DNA of 64,000 nucleotides, from the NCBI GenBank assembly GCA_029266425.1, contig JAQSWY010000001.1, positions 186,001-250,000 of the forward strand, written 5' to 3'. Below, piece after piece: positions 36,142 to 46,811 of the stretch (positions are counted from its first letter, which is position 1; each line of letters begins with the position of its first letter). Both the position numbers and the translations under genes were made by a program. Under the pieces are notes generated by a model. That model ran no database searches and was not told the DNA's origin. It worked only from the letters and a program-made list of their open reading frames with translations. This DNA comes from Xanthobacteraceae bacterium (GTDB taxonomy: Bacteria; Pseudomonadota; Alphaproteobacteria; Rhizobiales; Xanthobacteraceae).

Positions 36142-36807
36142 ATGGTGGACGAACGGCAGACCAGAACCGAGAAGCTGGCCGAGGAACTGGCCGATGCCAT
36201 TCTCGACGGCACGCTCGAACCCGGCTGCCGGCTCGACGAGCAAAGGCTTGCGGAACGCTACGGCACGTCGCGGACCCCGGTGCGCGAAGCCTTGCGGCAG
36301 CTTGCGACCACCGGGCTGATCGAATTGCGCCCGCGCCGCGGCGCGGTGGTGACGCAGGTGACCTCCGGACAATTGGAGATGCTGTTCGTCGCCATGGGCG
36401 AACTGGAGGCGACCTGCGCCCGGCTCTCCGCTCTGAGCATGACGCCGATCGAGCGCCGCCGGCTCGAATCCTTGCAGGAGGCGATGGGCGAGATGGTGGC
36501 GCGTGGCGACGTCGCGGCCTACACCGCGGCCAACACCGCCTTCCACACGCTGTTCTATAGCGGCGCCCACAATCCAGTGTTGTCGGAGATGGCGATCGGC
36601 CTGCGCCGGCGCCTCGCCCCGTTCCGGCAGGCGCAGTTCCGCGCGCCGGGACGGCTCGCGCGCTCCTATGCGGAGCACGGGGCGGTGGCCCGTGCGGTGT
36701 TGGCCGGCGATGCCGCCGGTGCCCACGCCGCCATGCTGCACCATGTGAGCCTGGTCGAGGACGCGTTCGAGCAGCTAAAGCTGCAGAGCGGCCGGGCGGC
36801 ACGCTGA
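36142..36807 (+). CDS. GntR-family regulator, FadR/FCD subfamily
   Basis: A 221-residue repressor-type protein. The N-terminal winged helix is AILDGTLEPGCRLDEQRLAERYGTSRTPVREALRQL. A helical FCD effector domain follows, with the metal-binding His positions in NTAFHTLFYSGAHN, YAEHG and MLHHV. It probably senses an organic acid or amino-acid-like ligand and controls the divergent peptide ABC operon. The start codon at 36142 lies 207 bases from the binding-protein start. Confidence 0.9.
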   Translation: MVDERQTRTEKLAEELADAILDGTLEPGCRLDEQRLAERYGTSRTPVREALRQLATTGLIELRPRRGAVVTQVTSGQLEMLFVAMGELEATCARLSALSMTPIERRRLESLQEAMGEMVARGDVAAYTAANTAFHTLFYSGAHNPVLSEMAIGLRRRLAPFRQAQFRAPGRLARSYAEHGAVARAVLAGDAAGAHAAMLHHVSLVEDAFEQLKLQSGRAAR

Positions 36808-36931
36808 GGCGCCGGATGCGGGCAGTATAACCGGCTGAGGCAAAGCTGTGCGGATCGGCCCTGAGCCATCATGCAAGTATCGCGTGCCTTAAAATGATGT
36901 ACTCTCGTCAGATCAATCCATGGTCTGCAGG

Positions 36932-36951
36932 GCCGGCCGGTTCCGGCCGGC
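36932..36951 (+). terminator. Strong GC hairpin before the lipase-like gene
   Basis: Perfect 9-bp inverted repeat GCCGGCCGG / CCGGCCGGC around TT. It lies 125 bases after the gntR stop and 31 before the next start codon. It may terminate gntR transcription or sit in the leader of the next gene. Confidence 0.4.
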
Positions 36952-36981
36952 GCGGCGACAGTCCGGCTGGGGGCAGCTTTC

Positions 36982-38460
36982 ATGGAATCGGACGCGACGA
37001 TCTCCAACATCGAGAGCGCCGCAACGCCGCCGCGCGCCGCCAAGAGGACCGCGGTCGTGGTCATCCACGGCATGGGCGAGCAATGGCCGATGGACACCTT
37101 GCGCGGCTTCGTCGATGCCGCCTGGACGAGGGACCCGGAGCTGACGCCGCCCGGCGAGACGCAGATCTATTCGACACCGGACTGGGTCGCCGGCAGCTTC
37201 GAGCTGCGCCGCATCACCACCCGCTACTGGCGCGGCGAGAAGCCTCGGCGCGTCGATTTCTTCGAGTTCTACTGGGCCCACATGATGCAGGGCAACACGC
37301 TCAGCGCCGTCATCGGCTGGCTCCGGAGGCTGCTGGTGCGCTCGCCCTCGCGCGTGCCGCGGCGCCTGGTAGGGGGCTGGCTTGTCGGGCTCGTGCTGCT
37401 TGGCCTCTGTGCCGCTGTCGTGGTGATCGCCCAGCTCAAGCTGGATGGCCTGTTCGGCTGGCAGCCTGTCATCTGGGGGGCGCTCGCCGCTTCGGCCGGG
37501 CTGGTCTCGACGGTCTGGCTCGTTCCCGTCCTCGGTGATGCCGCCCGCTATCTGAGCCCAGCACCGGGCAATGTCGCCGCGCGCCAGGCGATCCGGGAGG
37601 CGGGGGTCGAGCTCATCACCAAGCTGCAGGCGACCGACAATTACGACCGCATCGTCCTCGCCGGGCATTCGCTCGGCTCGGTGATCGGCTACGACATCCT
37701 CAATTTCGCTTGGGGGCGGCTGAAGGCCGACGATCTCCTCGCCAGCCACCGCAAGGGCTCGCGGGCGATGCAGCTTCTGGCCCTGCTCGAGGAGATCACC
37801 CCGACGCTCAATCGGGATGCACCCGACGGGCTGTCAGACTATCGCGAATTGCAGCGCGCCTATTTCGCCGAATTGTCGAAGATGAAGGACAAGGACGGCA
37901 AGCCACTCTGGCTCGTCAGCGATTTCGTCACCATGGGATGCCCGCTGTCGAAGGCCGACGTGCTGATCGGCAAGGACGAGGCCGATCTCGAAGCACGCAA
38001 GGCGCTGCGCGAAGTGCCGACCATCCCACCCCATCTGGAGCGCAAGAAGCCGCCGCGCTTCTCCTATCCGCCGGACACCGATGCGCGCCGGCCCCACCAT
38101 GGCGCGGTGTTCGCGCCGACGGTGTGGACCAACATCTATTATCCGAGCGTGCTCGGCCTCATCGGCGATTTCATCTCCGGCCCGGTCGCCCCGCTGCTCG
38201 GCGCCGGCGTGCGCGACATCCGCGTGCCGATCGGCGCCCCGCGCTTTCGCCATCTGTCGTATTGGAGCAATCCGGAAAAGGCCGGCCCCGCCATCCGCGC
38301 CCTGCGCCGCGCGCTCAACCTGCGCGGCCATGACGAAGCCGAGCTCTGGGGCGCCGCGGCAGACCTCAACCCGGTCGCCGCCGAGACGCTGGGCGAGCGC
38401 ATCGTGCCGGAGCCGACTGCGCCTACAGCTCAAGCCGAACCGGCCCTTCCGCCACCTTGA
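36982..38460 (+). CDS. Alpha/beta-hydrolase (lipase-like) protein with two transmembrane helices
   Basis: A 492-residue protein. The N-terminal strand VVVIHGMGEQW is followed by a hairpin of two transmembrane helices (about 130-150 and 160-183) inside the hydrolase fold. The nucleophile elbow is IVLAGHSLGSVIGYDIL (Ser about 231), and a later FRHLSYW with nearby His residues is a possible catalytic site. Probably a membrane-associated esterase or lipase; the substrate is unknown. Its last 38 bases overlap the 3' end of the convergent metallo-hydrolase gene. A link to that locus is possible but unproven. Confidence 0.72.
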   Translation: MESDATISNIESAATPPRAAKRTAVVVIHGMGEQWPMDTLRGFVDAAWTRDPELTPPGETQIYSTPDWVAGSFELRRITTRYWRGEKPRRVDFFEFYWAHMMQGNTLSAVIGWLRRLLVRSPSRVPRRLVGGWLVGLVLLGLCAAVVVIAQLKLDGLFGWQPVIWGALAASAGLVSTVWLVPVLGDAARYLSPAPGNVAARQAIREAGVELITKLQATDNYDRIVLAGHSLGSVIGYDILNFAWGRLKADDLLASHRKGSRAMQLLALLEEITPTLNRDAPDGLSDYRELQRAYFAELSKMKDKDGKPLWLVSDFVTMGCPLSKADVLIGKDEADLEARKALREVPTIPPHLERKKPPRFSYPPDTDARRPHHGAVFAPTVWTNIYYPSVLGLIGDFISGPVAPLLGAGVRDIRVPIGAPRFRHLSYWSNPEKAGPAIRALRRALNLRGHDEAELWGAAADLNPVAAETLGERIVPEPTAPTAQAEPALPPP

Positions 38461-39715
38461 TGTTTCCCTCGCGTTTCCAGCGGGCAACGATGTCGGCAAT
38501 TGCATGCCTGGCCGGATCGAACGGTCCGTCCTTGCGGTCCTTCAGCCAATCCTTGTGGGTCGCGTCGCAGGACTCCGCACTGTAGGTCAGATGGACCGTG
38601 TACCCGCCTTCGGGACGGGCCTTCTCGATCATGTTCAGTGCATCGAGGTCGGGATTGCCATAGGTGCCATCGCCCGAGGCCACATAGTGGTCGGCGTGGA
38701 TCTTCTCGAAGAAGTCGTCGTCGAGATTGCGCGCGGAGCCATGATGCGGAAGCTTGAGGATATCGACCTTGAGCGGTTCGGACGCTGGCATCAGCCCTGC
38801 TTGCTTCAATCCCTTCAGGATGTGATCACCGCGCGCGTCGCCGGTCAGCAATACCCTCGTGCCGTTGCATTCCATCAGCACGACGATGCTCGACAGGTTC
38901 GGAACGCTCCTGTCGAGGTACTTGGCCAGCGCAGCGGTGGCTTCCTTGTCCTTCTGCTTCGCCTTCCATTTAGCCCATTTGTCCTGAAGATCATCGATCT
39001 CTTTCTTCAGCGGGCCGACAATGGTCAGCGTAGCATCGCCGAGCCGCATCAGGCGCGGTCGATCGGTCGTGAACTGTATGAGTCCCTGGTCCGGAGGATT
39101 GCGGCTGATCTTCAAGGCGGCCGCGAGGGAGGCCAGCTTGCTCCCTTGGCCATAGCTTTGCAGCACCAGGCGAGCGGTGTGCGATTCCCGCTTCTGCAGC
39201 AGGTCCGGCAGCGCGCCGCCAAGGCCTGCCAGCACCGTCGGCCCCTCGATCGTGCGAGCCGCCCCGCCTTCGCCTTCGCCGATCAGGCCGTCGAAGCTGT
39301 TGTGCAGCAGCCAGCGTGGCTGATAGGGGCGAGGCGCCTGGCGCTCGTCGGCGTCGCGTATCGCGCCGAAGAGGTCGAGCACGCCGAGTATGTGGTCCTC
39401 GTCGATATGGCTGACCATGATCGCGTCGATGGTGAGTGGCGTCTTATCGACGATTTCCTGGTCGAGGCGGGGCTTCAGAAAGGTACGGAACACGCCGGAG
39501 GGCCCGCCATCGATCAGGAGCCGCACGATTCCTCGCGGCCCCGGCACAGTCAGGAGCAAGCAATCGCCATAGCGCGCTTGCAGTGCCTCGAACACGAACG
39601 GCGGCTTCGCCGTCTTTGGCGTCGCAGGCCGGGCGGCTGCGGTGCGCGAGGGGCGGGAAGAGGCGCGAGATGTCGCGCGCTTGCGCGGCCTGGCTGAGGA
39701 CGGTGTCTTTGCCAT
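38423..39715 (-). CDS. ComEC-like metallo-beta-lactamase-fold hydrolase
   Basis: A 430-residue soluble protein. After a basic, Ala/Arg/Thr-rich N-terminal tail of about 38 residues comes an MBL domain of the ComEC/Rec2 type: LLIDGGPSG, MVSHIDEDHILG (about 98-109), VLLTGDARGDH (about 288) and LKLPHHGSARN (about 320). These supply all metal ligands. Relatives outside ComEC cut nucleic acids or phosphodiesters. There is no membrane domain. ATG 39715 starts two bases after the protease stop, so the pair is translationally linked. A Lys-rich coiled segment (about 225-250) interrupts the fold. Confidence 0.8.
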   Translation of the reverse strand: MAKTPSSARPRKRATSRASSRPSRTAAARPATPKTAKPPFVFEALQARYGDCLLLTVPGPRGIVRLLIDGGPSGVFRTFLKPRLDQEIVDKTPLTIDAIMVSHIDEDHILGVLDLFGAIRDADERQAPRPYQPRWLLHNSFDGLIGEGEGGAARTIEGPTVLAGLGGALPDLLQKRESHTARLVLQSYGQGSKLASLAAALKISRNPPDQGLIQFTTDRPRLMRLGDATLTIVGPLKKEIDDLQDKWAKWKAKQKDKEATAALAKYLDRSVPNLSSIVVLMECNGTRVLLTGDARGDHILKGLKQAGLMPASEPLKVDILKLPHHGSARNLDDDFFEKIHADHYVASGDGTYGNPDLDALNMIEKARPEGGYTVHLTYSAESCDATHKDWLKDRKDGPFDPARHAIADIVARWKREGNIKVAEGPVRLEL

Positions 39716-39717
39716 TC

Positions 39718-41634
39718 TCACACCCTCTGCAAGGCGCGCAGCGCATCCACGAGACCAGCGCCCTGGAAATAGGGCTCCCGTCCGAGGCTGGTGGCGCTTT
39801 CCATGATGATCTCCTTCACCCGTCTCGGCTTGCCGATGAGTTCGGGGTGCCGCGCCATCAACAGCGCCGCGACGCCGGAGACATGCGGCGCCGCCATGCT
39901 GGTGCCGTCGAGCCGGCCGAAGCCGAGATTGGGCAGCGGCCCGTCTATGCGCTCGCCCGGCGCCACGACGTCGGGCTTGACGCGTCCGTCGGCGGTCGGC
40001 CCGCGCGAGGAGAAGAAGCTCACACCATATTCGTGCGGCCTGTCCCGGTGGGTGGCGCCCACCGTGATCACCGAGTCCGCATTTCCGGGATCGGCAATCG
40101 ACATGTCGGCATAACCGGAAAAATTGCCGGTCTCGGTCGTGTACTTCTGTGCGCCCCAATTGCCTGCGGCGGCTACCACGCTCACCCCCGCGGCGACGGT
40201 CGCATCGCAGGCGAGGCATACCGGGGTGCGCCCGCAGGGATAATTGTCGCGGTCGTGCTCGAGTCCGATGGAGAGGTTGACGCCATGCACGCTCATGTAG
40301 CGGTTGCGGGCGTTCAGCCAACGCACGAACTCCAGTGCGGCGATGACCGCGAATTCGGTCTCGGCCGCGCTCTCGCCCAGCACGCGTAGATCGAGCAGGC
40401 GTATGTTCGGACAGACGCCGCGATAGATGCTGGAGCTGTCCTCCCGCCAGTCGCCGGCCAGTACGCCGGCGACATGGGTGCCGTGTCCCTCCGGCTTGTT
40501 TCCATTGGCCGGTTTGAGCTGGTCTGTCGCCACTTCCAGCAATTTGGAGAGCGATTGCCAGTCGAAGGCGCGGCCGGCCTCGGCATCCTGGCGCAGCCGG
40601 TCAAGCAGGACCTCCGCCTCGTTTTCCTCGACAAGCAGCTTGTCGGCGATTTCCGACAGCAAGGCCTCGTACAGCGCCCTGTCGGCCAGGATGTCGAATG
40701 ACGCCATCTTGCGCAGGCTGGAGAAATCGTAGGCATTGTCGATCCGCGTGGCGAAGTTGCCGGCATCGTGGTCCCGGAAGGCGGGATGAGATCCATCTAT
40801 GCCGGAATCGATCACGGCCCAGGTGAGGGTGCGGCAGTCGATATCAAAGACACGGTGAGCAGCATCGGCCTTGATGGTGGAGACCGAGACCGCAAGCGCT
40901 GAGACCTTGCGATTCAATGCCACCCGCCAGATGAGCGGCGGGGCTCCGAGAACCATGCCGCGGCTGAGATAGCTCGACAGGTCGAGCGGAGCCTTGCCCA
41001 GCACAGCGGGAAGATCGCCCAGTCCGTCGAGCGTCAGTTTCTCGACGGCCTTGTCGGCTTTGAGGTTCCGGACGAGCAGCAGCGCGGCGACCAGGACTGC
41101 CACCCGCATATCAGGGGAAAGTCGGCCGCGATTGGCGCGGATGAAATCGAACAGTTCCTCGCCGGTTATGATCGCGTCCCGGACGGGAACGGCATCGCCC
41201 CGGCTAAGCCGACGCGCGTCCACGATGTCGAGCAGGTTCTGCAGGGCGGGGCCGAGTTCAAAGCCGGTACGCGGCAGGACTTCCTGGACGAAGTCCTCGA
41301 AATCCAGATTTGCGGCGACGGCCGACTCGAGTGGTGCGATGCAGCGCAGCCGCTTTTTTGCCAACGCCTCCCGAGGTACTCCCTCTCGCAGCCACGGCCT
41401 GTCCTTCTTCGGCCAGGGCCCATCCTTCGTCGGCCAAGCCGCGTGCAGCTCCGCAGCGACCTGCGACGCCGGCGTCTTGTCGAAGGTCATCAGCAGCAAT
41501 TCAGCGGGCTGGGCGGGTGCCTCGGCGAACCGGCTCCACACATCGATATGCACACCGGATTCATTGAGCAGGCGCTGTCCGGCGCGCCCATCGAGCAAGA
41601 TCTCGCGTACGAACTTTTCCGTGACCTTGGCCAT
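39718..41634 (-). CDS. Subtilisin-like (S8) serine protease with N-terminal extension
   Basis: A 638-residue protein with the S8 triad: Asp in WAVIDSGIDGSHPAF (about 276), His in HGTHVAGVLAGD (about 385) and Ser in LDGTSMAAPHVSGVAALLM (about 575). About 250 residues of a mixed helical region precede the catalytic domain. A helical insert of about 80 residues sits between Asp and His, rich in Leu, Glu and Asp. No signal peptide, so it is probably cytosolic. ATG 41634 has a GGGGGG ribosome site and is preferred over an upstream extension. Two-gene operon with the MBL hydrolase. Confidence 0.85.
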   Translation of the reverse strand: MAKVTEKFVREILLDGRAGQRLLNESGVHIDVWSRFAEAPAQPAELLLMTFDKTPASQVAAELHAAWPTKDGPWPKKDRPWLREGVPREALAKKRLRCIAPLESAVAANLDFEDFVQEVLPRTGFELGPALQNLLDIVDARRLSRGDAVPVRDAIITGEELFDFIRANRGRLSPDMRVAVLVAALLLVRNLKADKAVEKLTLDGLGDLPAVLGKAPLDLSSYLSRGMVLGAPPLIWRVALNRKVSALAVSVSTIKADAAHRVFDIDCRTLTWAVIDSGIDGSHPAFRDHDAGNFATRIDNAYDFSSLRKMASFDILADRALYEALLSEIADKLLVEENEAEVLLDRLRQDAEAGRAFDWQSLSKLLEVATDQLKPANGNKPEGHGTHVAGVLAGDWREDSSSIYRGVCPNIRLLDLRVLGESAAETEFAVIAALEFVRWLNARNRYMSVHGVNLSIGLEHDRDNYPCGRTPVCLACDATVAAGVSVVAAAGNWGAQKYTTETGNFSGYADMSIADPGNADSVITVGATHRDRPHEYGVSFFSSRGPTADGRVKPDVVAPGERIDGPLPNLGFGRLDGTSMAAPHVSGVAALLMARHPELIGKPRRVKEIIMESATSLGREPYFQGAGLVDALRALQRV

Positions 41635-41875
41635 AGTGCCCCCCGGAACTGGCTGGTCCCTGCACTCAGGCGCGTTCGCCCCGATCGCGATCAGCCCGGC
41701 CGAGGCAGCGTGCCGCACAATTCGCAGGATACGATCGAAAGGTGCATATCCGAAAGGCGTACCTGCATCTCCGGTCTGACGCCGTCCATTCGATCATGCG
41801 CTCCTGCGTCACCTATCGCGGCGGCGCGTCATGGCTTATCTGCGCGCGACAATCCCCTGAAGGTTCCTCCCGCGC

Positions 41876-43498
<1,623 letters not shown>

Positions 43499-43622
43499 GG
43501 GGGCAGGCTCATGAAGCGGCTGACGGCGTCGCTGCCATCAGAAATCTGAGAGCGTAGTGTCGGCTTGGCGAAGCCTCGCTCGTCCTTGGGGCGTGGATCG
43601 GCAATTCATGAGGATAACCAGC

Positions 43623-44066
43623 ATGCCCAGCACCGTACGCTTGCACCGGGTTCTGGCCACCAGCCCGGAGAAGGTCTATCGCGCCTTCATCGAGGCCGAC
43701 GCGCTCGCGAAATGGCTGCCGCCCAACGGCTTTACCTGCGCCGTGCACCATCTGGAGGCGAAAGTCGGCGGCACGTTCAGAATGTCCTTCCGGAACTTCA
43801 CGACGGGCGACAGCCATGCCTTCGGCGGCGAGTACGTTGAACTCGTCGTGGGCGAACGCCTGAGCTACACGGACAAGTTCGACGATCCCAACCTGCCCGG
43901 CGAGATGCAGGTCACCGTGGTATTGAAAAAAGTGTCGGTCGGCACCGATGTGGATATCGTGCAGGCGGGCATCCCGGACGCGATCCCGGCCGAAGCCTGT
44001 TACCTCGGCTGGCAGGAATCGCTGCGAAATCTGGCAAGGCTCGTCGAGCCCGAGATCAATCAATAG
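43623..44066 (+). CDS. SRPBCC (AHSA1-like) domain protein
   Basis: A 147-residue single-domain protein with the AHSA1/START-like opening TVRLHRVLATSPEKVYRAFIEADALAKWLPPNGFTC, and the closing helix AEACYLGWQESLRNLARLVEPE. The fold binds hydrophobic ligands; the function is not known. ATG 43623 is preferred because GAGGA lies 7-11 bases upstream; ATG 43608 has no clear ribosome site. It is a single gene. Confidence 0.85.
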   Translation: MPSTVRLHRVLATSPEKVYRAFIEADALAKWLPPNGFTCAVHHLEAKVGGTFRMSFRNFTTGDSHAFGGEYVELVVGERLSYTDKFDDPNLPGEMQVTVVLKKVSVGTDVDIVQAGIPDAIPAEACYLGWQESLRNLARLVEPEINQ

Positions 44067-44128
44067 CGCATCTGTCCGGTTTGGCGCAGCCATGACCGCA
44101 CCCTCAGAGCCCGACAAAAAATAGACGA

Positions 44129-44162
44129 CCTCATCCCGAGGTGCCGCCGCAGGCGGTGGTTT
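44129..44162. repeat. Intergenic palindrome, family II (half element)
   Basis: TCATCCCGAGGTGCCGCCGC followed by the partly complementary AGGCGGTGG. It is a degenerate copy of the CATCCTGAGGTG palindromes at 283 and 7827, in the gap between the SRPBCC and VOC genes. Confidence 0.5.
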
Positions 44163-44332
44163 TGATATCGGCGCCGAGTTTTGGTCAGGCTCTCAATGTG
44201 AGGACGGGCCCGATCAATGCTCGGGCGAGCGTTGTCGATATCTGCATCCCCAAGGCCGACCCATGCCTGCCCGGTGGAGCAGCGCGGTTGGCGACCTAAT
44301 TCGATAGAACGCAAAACATCGGAGGAATACGT

Positions 44333-44812
44333 ATGCCAATGGCAAAAAATTCGATCTGCGTCTGGTACGACAAAGACGCCGAGGCTGCGGCCCGCTTTTA
44401 TGCCGACACCTTTCCCGACAGCGCTGTGGGTGCCACTTACCGCGCGCCGAGCGATTATCCATCAGGCAAGCAGGGCGACGTTCTGATGGTCGAATTCACC
44501 GTCGCTGGTGTTCCTTGTCTCGGCCTCAATGGTGGACCCGCGTTCAAGCATAGTGAAGCTTTCTCGTTCCAGATCTCCACCGACAGCCAGGAAGAGACGG
44601 ATCGCTACTGGAATGCCATCGTCGGCAATGGCGGCCAGGAGAGTGCTTGCGGCTGGTGCAAGGACAGATGGGGCGTGTCGTGGCAGATCACGCCACGTGT
44701 GCTGATGGAGGCAATGGCGGCCGGCGGCGATGAGGCCAAGCGCGCCTTCGAGGCCATGATGGAGATGGGGAAGATCGACGTCGCGGCGATCGAGGCAGCC
44801 CGGCGCGGTTGA
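44333..44812 (+). CDS. VOC/PhnB-like protein (glyoxalase fold)
   Basis: A 159-residue protein of the 3-demethylubiquinone-methyltransferase-like (PhnB) VOC family. Signatures are CVWYDKDAEAAARFYADTFPDS, FTVAGVPCLGLNGGP and CGWCKDRWGVSWQITPRVL. Such proteins bind metals and small ligands; most have no proven activity. ATG 44333 has CGGAGGAA upstream. A strong hairpin follows 11 bases after the stop. Confidence 0.88.
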   Translation: MPMAKNSICVWYDKDAEAAARFYADTFPDSAVGATYRAPSDYPSGKQGDVLMVEFTVAGVPCLGLNGGPAFKHSEAFSFQISTDSQEETDRYWNAIVGNGGQESACGWCKDRWGVSWQITPRVLMEAMAAGGDEAKRAFEAMMEMGKIDVAAIEAARRG

Positions 44813-44822
44813 GACCCGCTTC

Positions 44823-44851
44823 GCACCCGGCGGCACACCGTTGCCGGGTGC
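44823..44851 (+). terminator. Hairpin after VOC gene
   Basis: Perfect 9-bp stem GCACCCGGC / GCCGGGTGC with an 11-base loop, starting 11 bases after the stop codon. It is located where convergent transcription from the deaminase-like gene also ends. Confidence 0.6.
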
Positions 44852-45027
44852 ATCCGCACACACGCTGGCGGAAAATCCAGGCCCGCGTTTGTCGCCTGCC
44901 TTTCCATTCGACGGGAATTGTCGATCAGGAAAGTGCCGCGTGCTCTCCGACCGCGAGAGGGCGCCGCGCCCTCCGCGCGAACAGCGCGGCTGTGACATCA
45001 GCGCCTACGACGCCACCATACCCGCTC

Positions 45028-46572
45028 TCACAAAGCACCCAGCACCACCCCCCTCACCACCGCCCGCAGCCACACCCCCCACGGCTGCTCATCCGCCACT
45101 GACCGCTCGAGCTCGGCAAACGACCGATCCAGCCGATCAAGCTCCCGCCGCTTCTCGTCCTCGGCAAGGAAGGCGTGGGTGATCGCGTTGCGCGCGAGTG
45201 ACTTCAGTCTCTCGTAGCCGAGCCGGTGATCGCGTGCGGCCCGGTAATATTCATTGGAAAGATCGATGCGCGACACGCCGGCATCGTCGGTCGCCAGCAC
45301 CACCGGCACGCCGGCCTTGAGATAGGTCGTGATCGGGTGCTCCTTGCCGCGCACGCCGAGAATGACATCGCTCGAGGTCAGGGCGATCTCGACGGTCACG
45401 CCGCGTCGGCGCATCTCTGTGAGCAAGCCCGCCATGTCGCGCTCGAAGGCGATTGCGGTGCCGTGGCCGATCCGGCGGGCGCCGGCCACCTCCACCGCTT
45501 CGCGGATGTGGAAGTCGAGATCGGGAGGCGGCACCAGCCCGAGCCACAATTCCCCGGCATGCAGCGCCACCGGCACGTCCTTGCCGGTGAGGAAGCCGAT
45601 CCACTTCATGTGGGTGCGGTACTCGCGCAGCGAGACGCGATAATCTTCGGGCCCCACATAATTGAGGCCGGCGACGATGTGCGGCGCTGCCCGGATCAGC
45701 GCGGCCGCATGCGCCGTCTGGGTGAAGACATCTGCCGGGGCGCCGTTGCGGTTCACCTGCGCGATGAAGCGGAATGTGACGCCGCATCCGGGATTTCGCC
45801 GCTCGCTGCCGCAATCGAGCAGGACGTCGATCTGGCCGACGAGCTCTGCGACCTCTTGCGCCCTCACGGCGACCGACTGGGCAAGTCCGGCCTTCTGAAG
45901 CGCCGCAAGCATGGCGGCTGGCTCGGTCTCGGCGCCGATCGCCTGTGCCAGTTGCCGGCGCTCCTCGCCCTCCAGCAGGGTGACCATGAACTCCACATAC
46001 TGGACCGCGTCGGCATCGTATTGCCTGAGCTGGTCGGCAACCATCTCGGCCATGCGGGCCCGCGTCGCCTGCCAGTCGGCTCCCCCCGTGGCGGCGTTGA
46101 ATTTGCCGAACGTGCCGAAGAACTGGTCATGGCCCGAGGGGATGGCTGGCGTCGGCAGGAACCACCGCGTCGACAGGGCATCGAGCAGAAGATCGTAAGT
46201 CGTCTGCCCCCTCGGCCCTGACACCGCGTCCGCGATCGGAACGATGGAAGGATCCCCGCCGCAAGGCTGGTCCGCTGCGGCGCCATCCGGGCGGGGCAGG
46301 ATGGCCCAGTCGCTTGCCCGCAGGCACTGCGCGTCGCGAACCGCCCAGGCGATGTAGCGCTCGGCATAGACGGCGCCGGAGAGATGCGTGTGCAGATCGC
46401 CGCCCTTCGGCATGCGGTGCAAGAAGGCGCGCATCCGCGGGTGGTCGGCGCGCAGCTCTTCGAAATGCGCGGCTGTGACGAGCTGGGGAAGATCGCCGGC
46501 AATGGTGATGAGGCGCAAGGCGAGGGCGAGCACCGCGAGCAGGATGACGGCAGCCCAGATACGGCGTCGCAA
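45028..46572 (-). CDS. Membrane-anchored adenosine deaminase-like hydrolase
   Basis: A 514-residue protein of the metallo-dependent hydrolase superfamily, closest in layout to secreted ADGF-type adenosine deaminases. A single N-terminal helix (WAAVILLAVLALALRLI) should anchor it with the catalytic domain in the periplasm. Catalytic motifs: GGDLHTHLSGAV (about 57-68), VALHAGELWLG, RRIGHGTAIAF and VVLATDDAGVS. The start is TTG 46572, with GGGAGG five bases upstream; earlier frames are Arg-rich non-coding-like. It would deaminate adenosine or a related base outside the cytosol. Confidence 0.82.
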   Translation of the reverse strand: MRRRIWAAVILLAVLALALRLITIAGDLPQLVTAAHFEELRADHPRMRAFLHRMPKGGDLHTHLSGAVYAERYIAWAVRDAQCLRASDWAILPRPDGAAADQPCGGDPSIVPIADAVSGPRGQTTYDLLLDALSTRWFLPTPAIPSGHDQFFGTFGKFNAATGGADWQATRARMAEMVADQLRQYDADAVQYVEFMVTLLEGEERRQLAQAIGAETEPAAMLAALQKAGLAQSVAVRAQEVAELVGQIDVLLDCGSERRNPGCGVTFRFIAQVNRNGAPADVFTQTAHAAALIRAAPHIVAGLNYVGPEDYRVSLREYRTHMKWIGFLTGKDVPVALHAGELWLGLVPPPDLDFHIREAVEVAGARRIGHGTAIAFERDMAGLLTEMRRRGVTVEIALTSSDVILGVRGKEHPITTYLKAGVPVVLATDDAGVSRIDLSNEYYRAARDHRLGYERLKSLARNAITHAFLAEDEKRRELDRLDRSFAELERSVADEQPWGVWLRAVVRGVVLGAL

Positions 46573-46811
46573 GCAAGCCTCCCAGCGTGGAATCGCTGGA
46601 GAGCGTAACTCACGGTGGTGGGTACTCAAATCCGGCCCGGCGCATTTGCTTTTGGCTGGGCCACCGCTGTCGGTCCTGTTGCGAAGGCGGCTCCGACGCG
46701 GGAAGGGGACGCCGTTCTGCCGCGGCCCGCCGTGGCTTTCTGCCCGGCGGCTTGAAGCCATGACCCGTGGCGCCCTATAGCATTCCCGCGTGCCATCGCG
46801 GCACCGGGAAA

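Noticed and set aside
39718-40321. N-terminal extension of the MBL gene into the protease gene
   Set aside because: The extension is the protease sequence read in another frame. A clean ATG at 39715, two bases after the protease stop, is the natural start.
46573-46811. Possible small genes between the deaminase-like gene and the 74-codon gene
   Set aside because: Short frames here are Arg/Ser/Ala-rich with no ribosome site; likely leader and promoter sequence.
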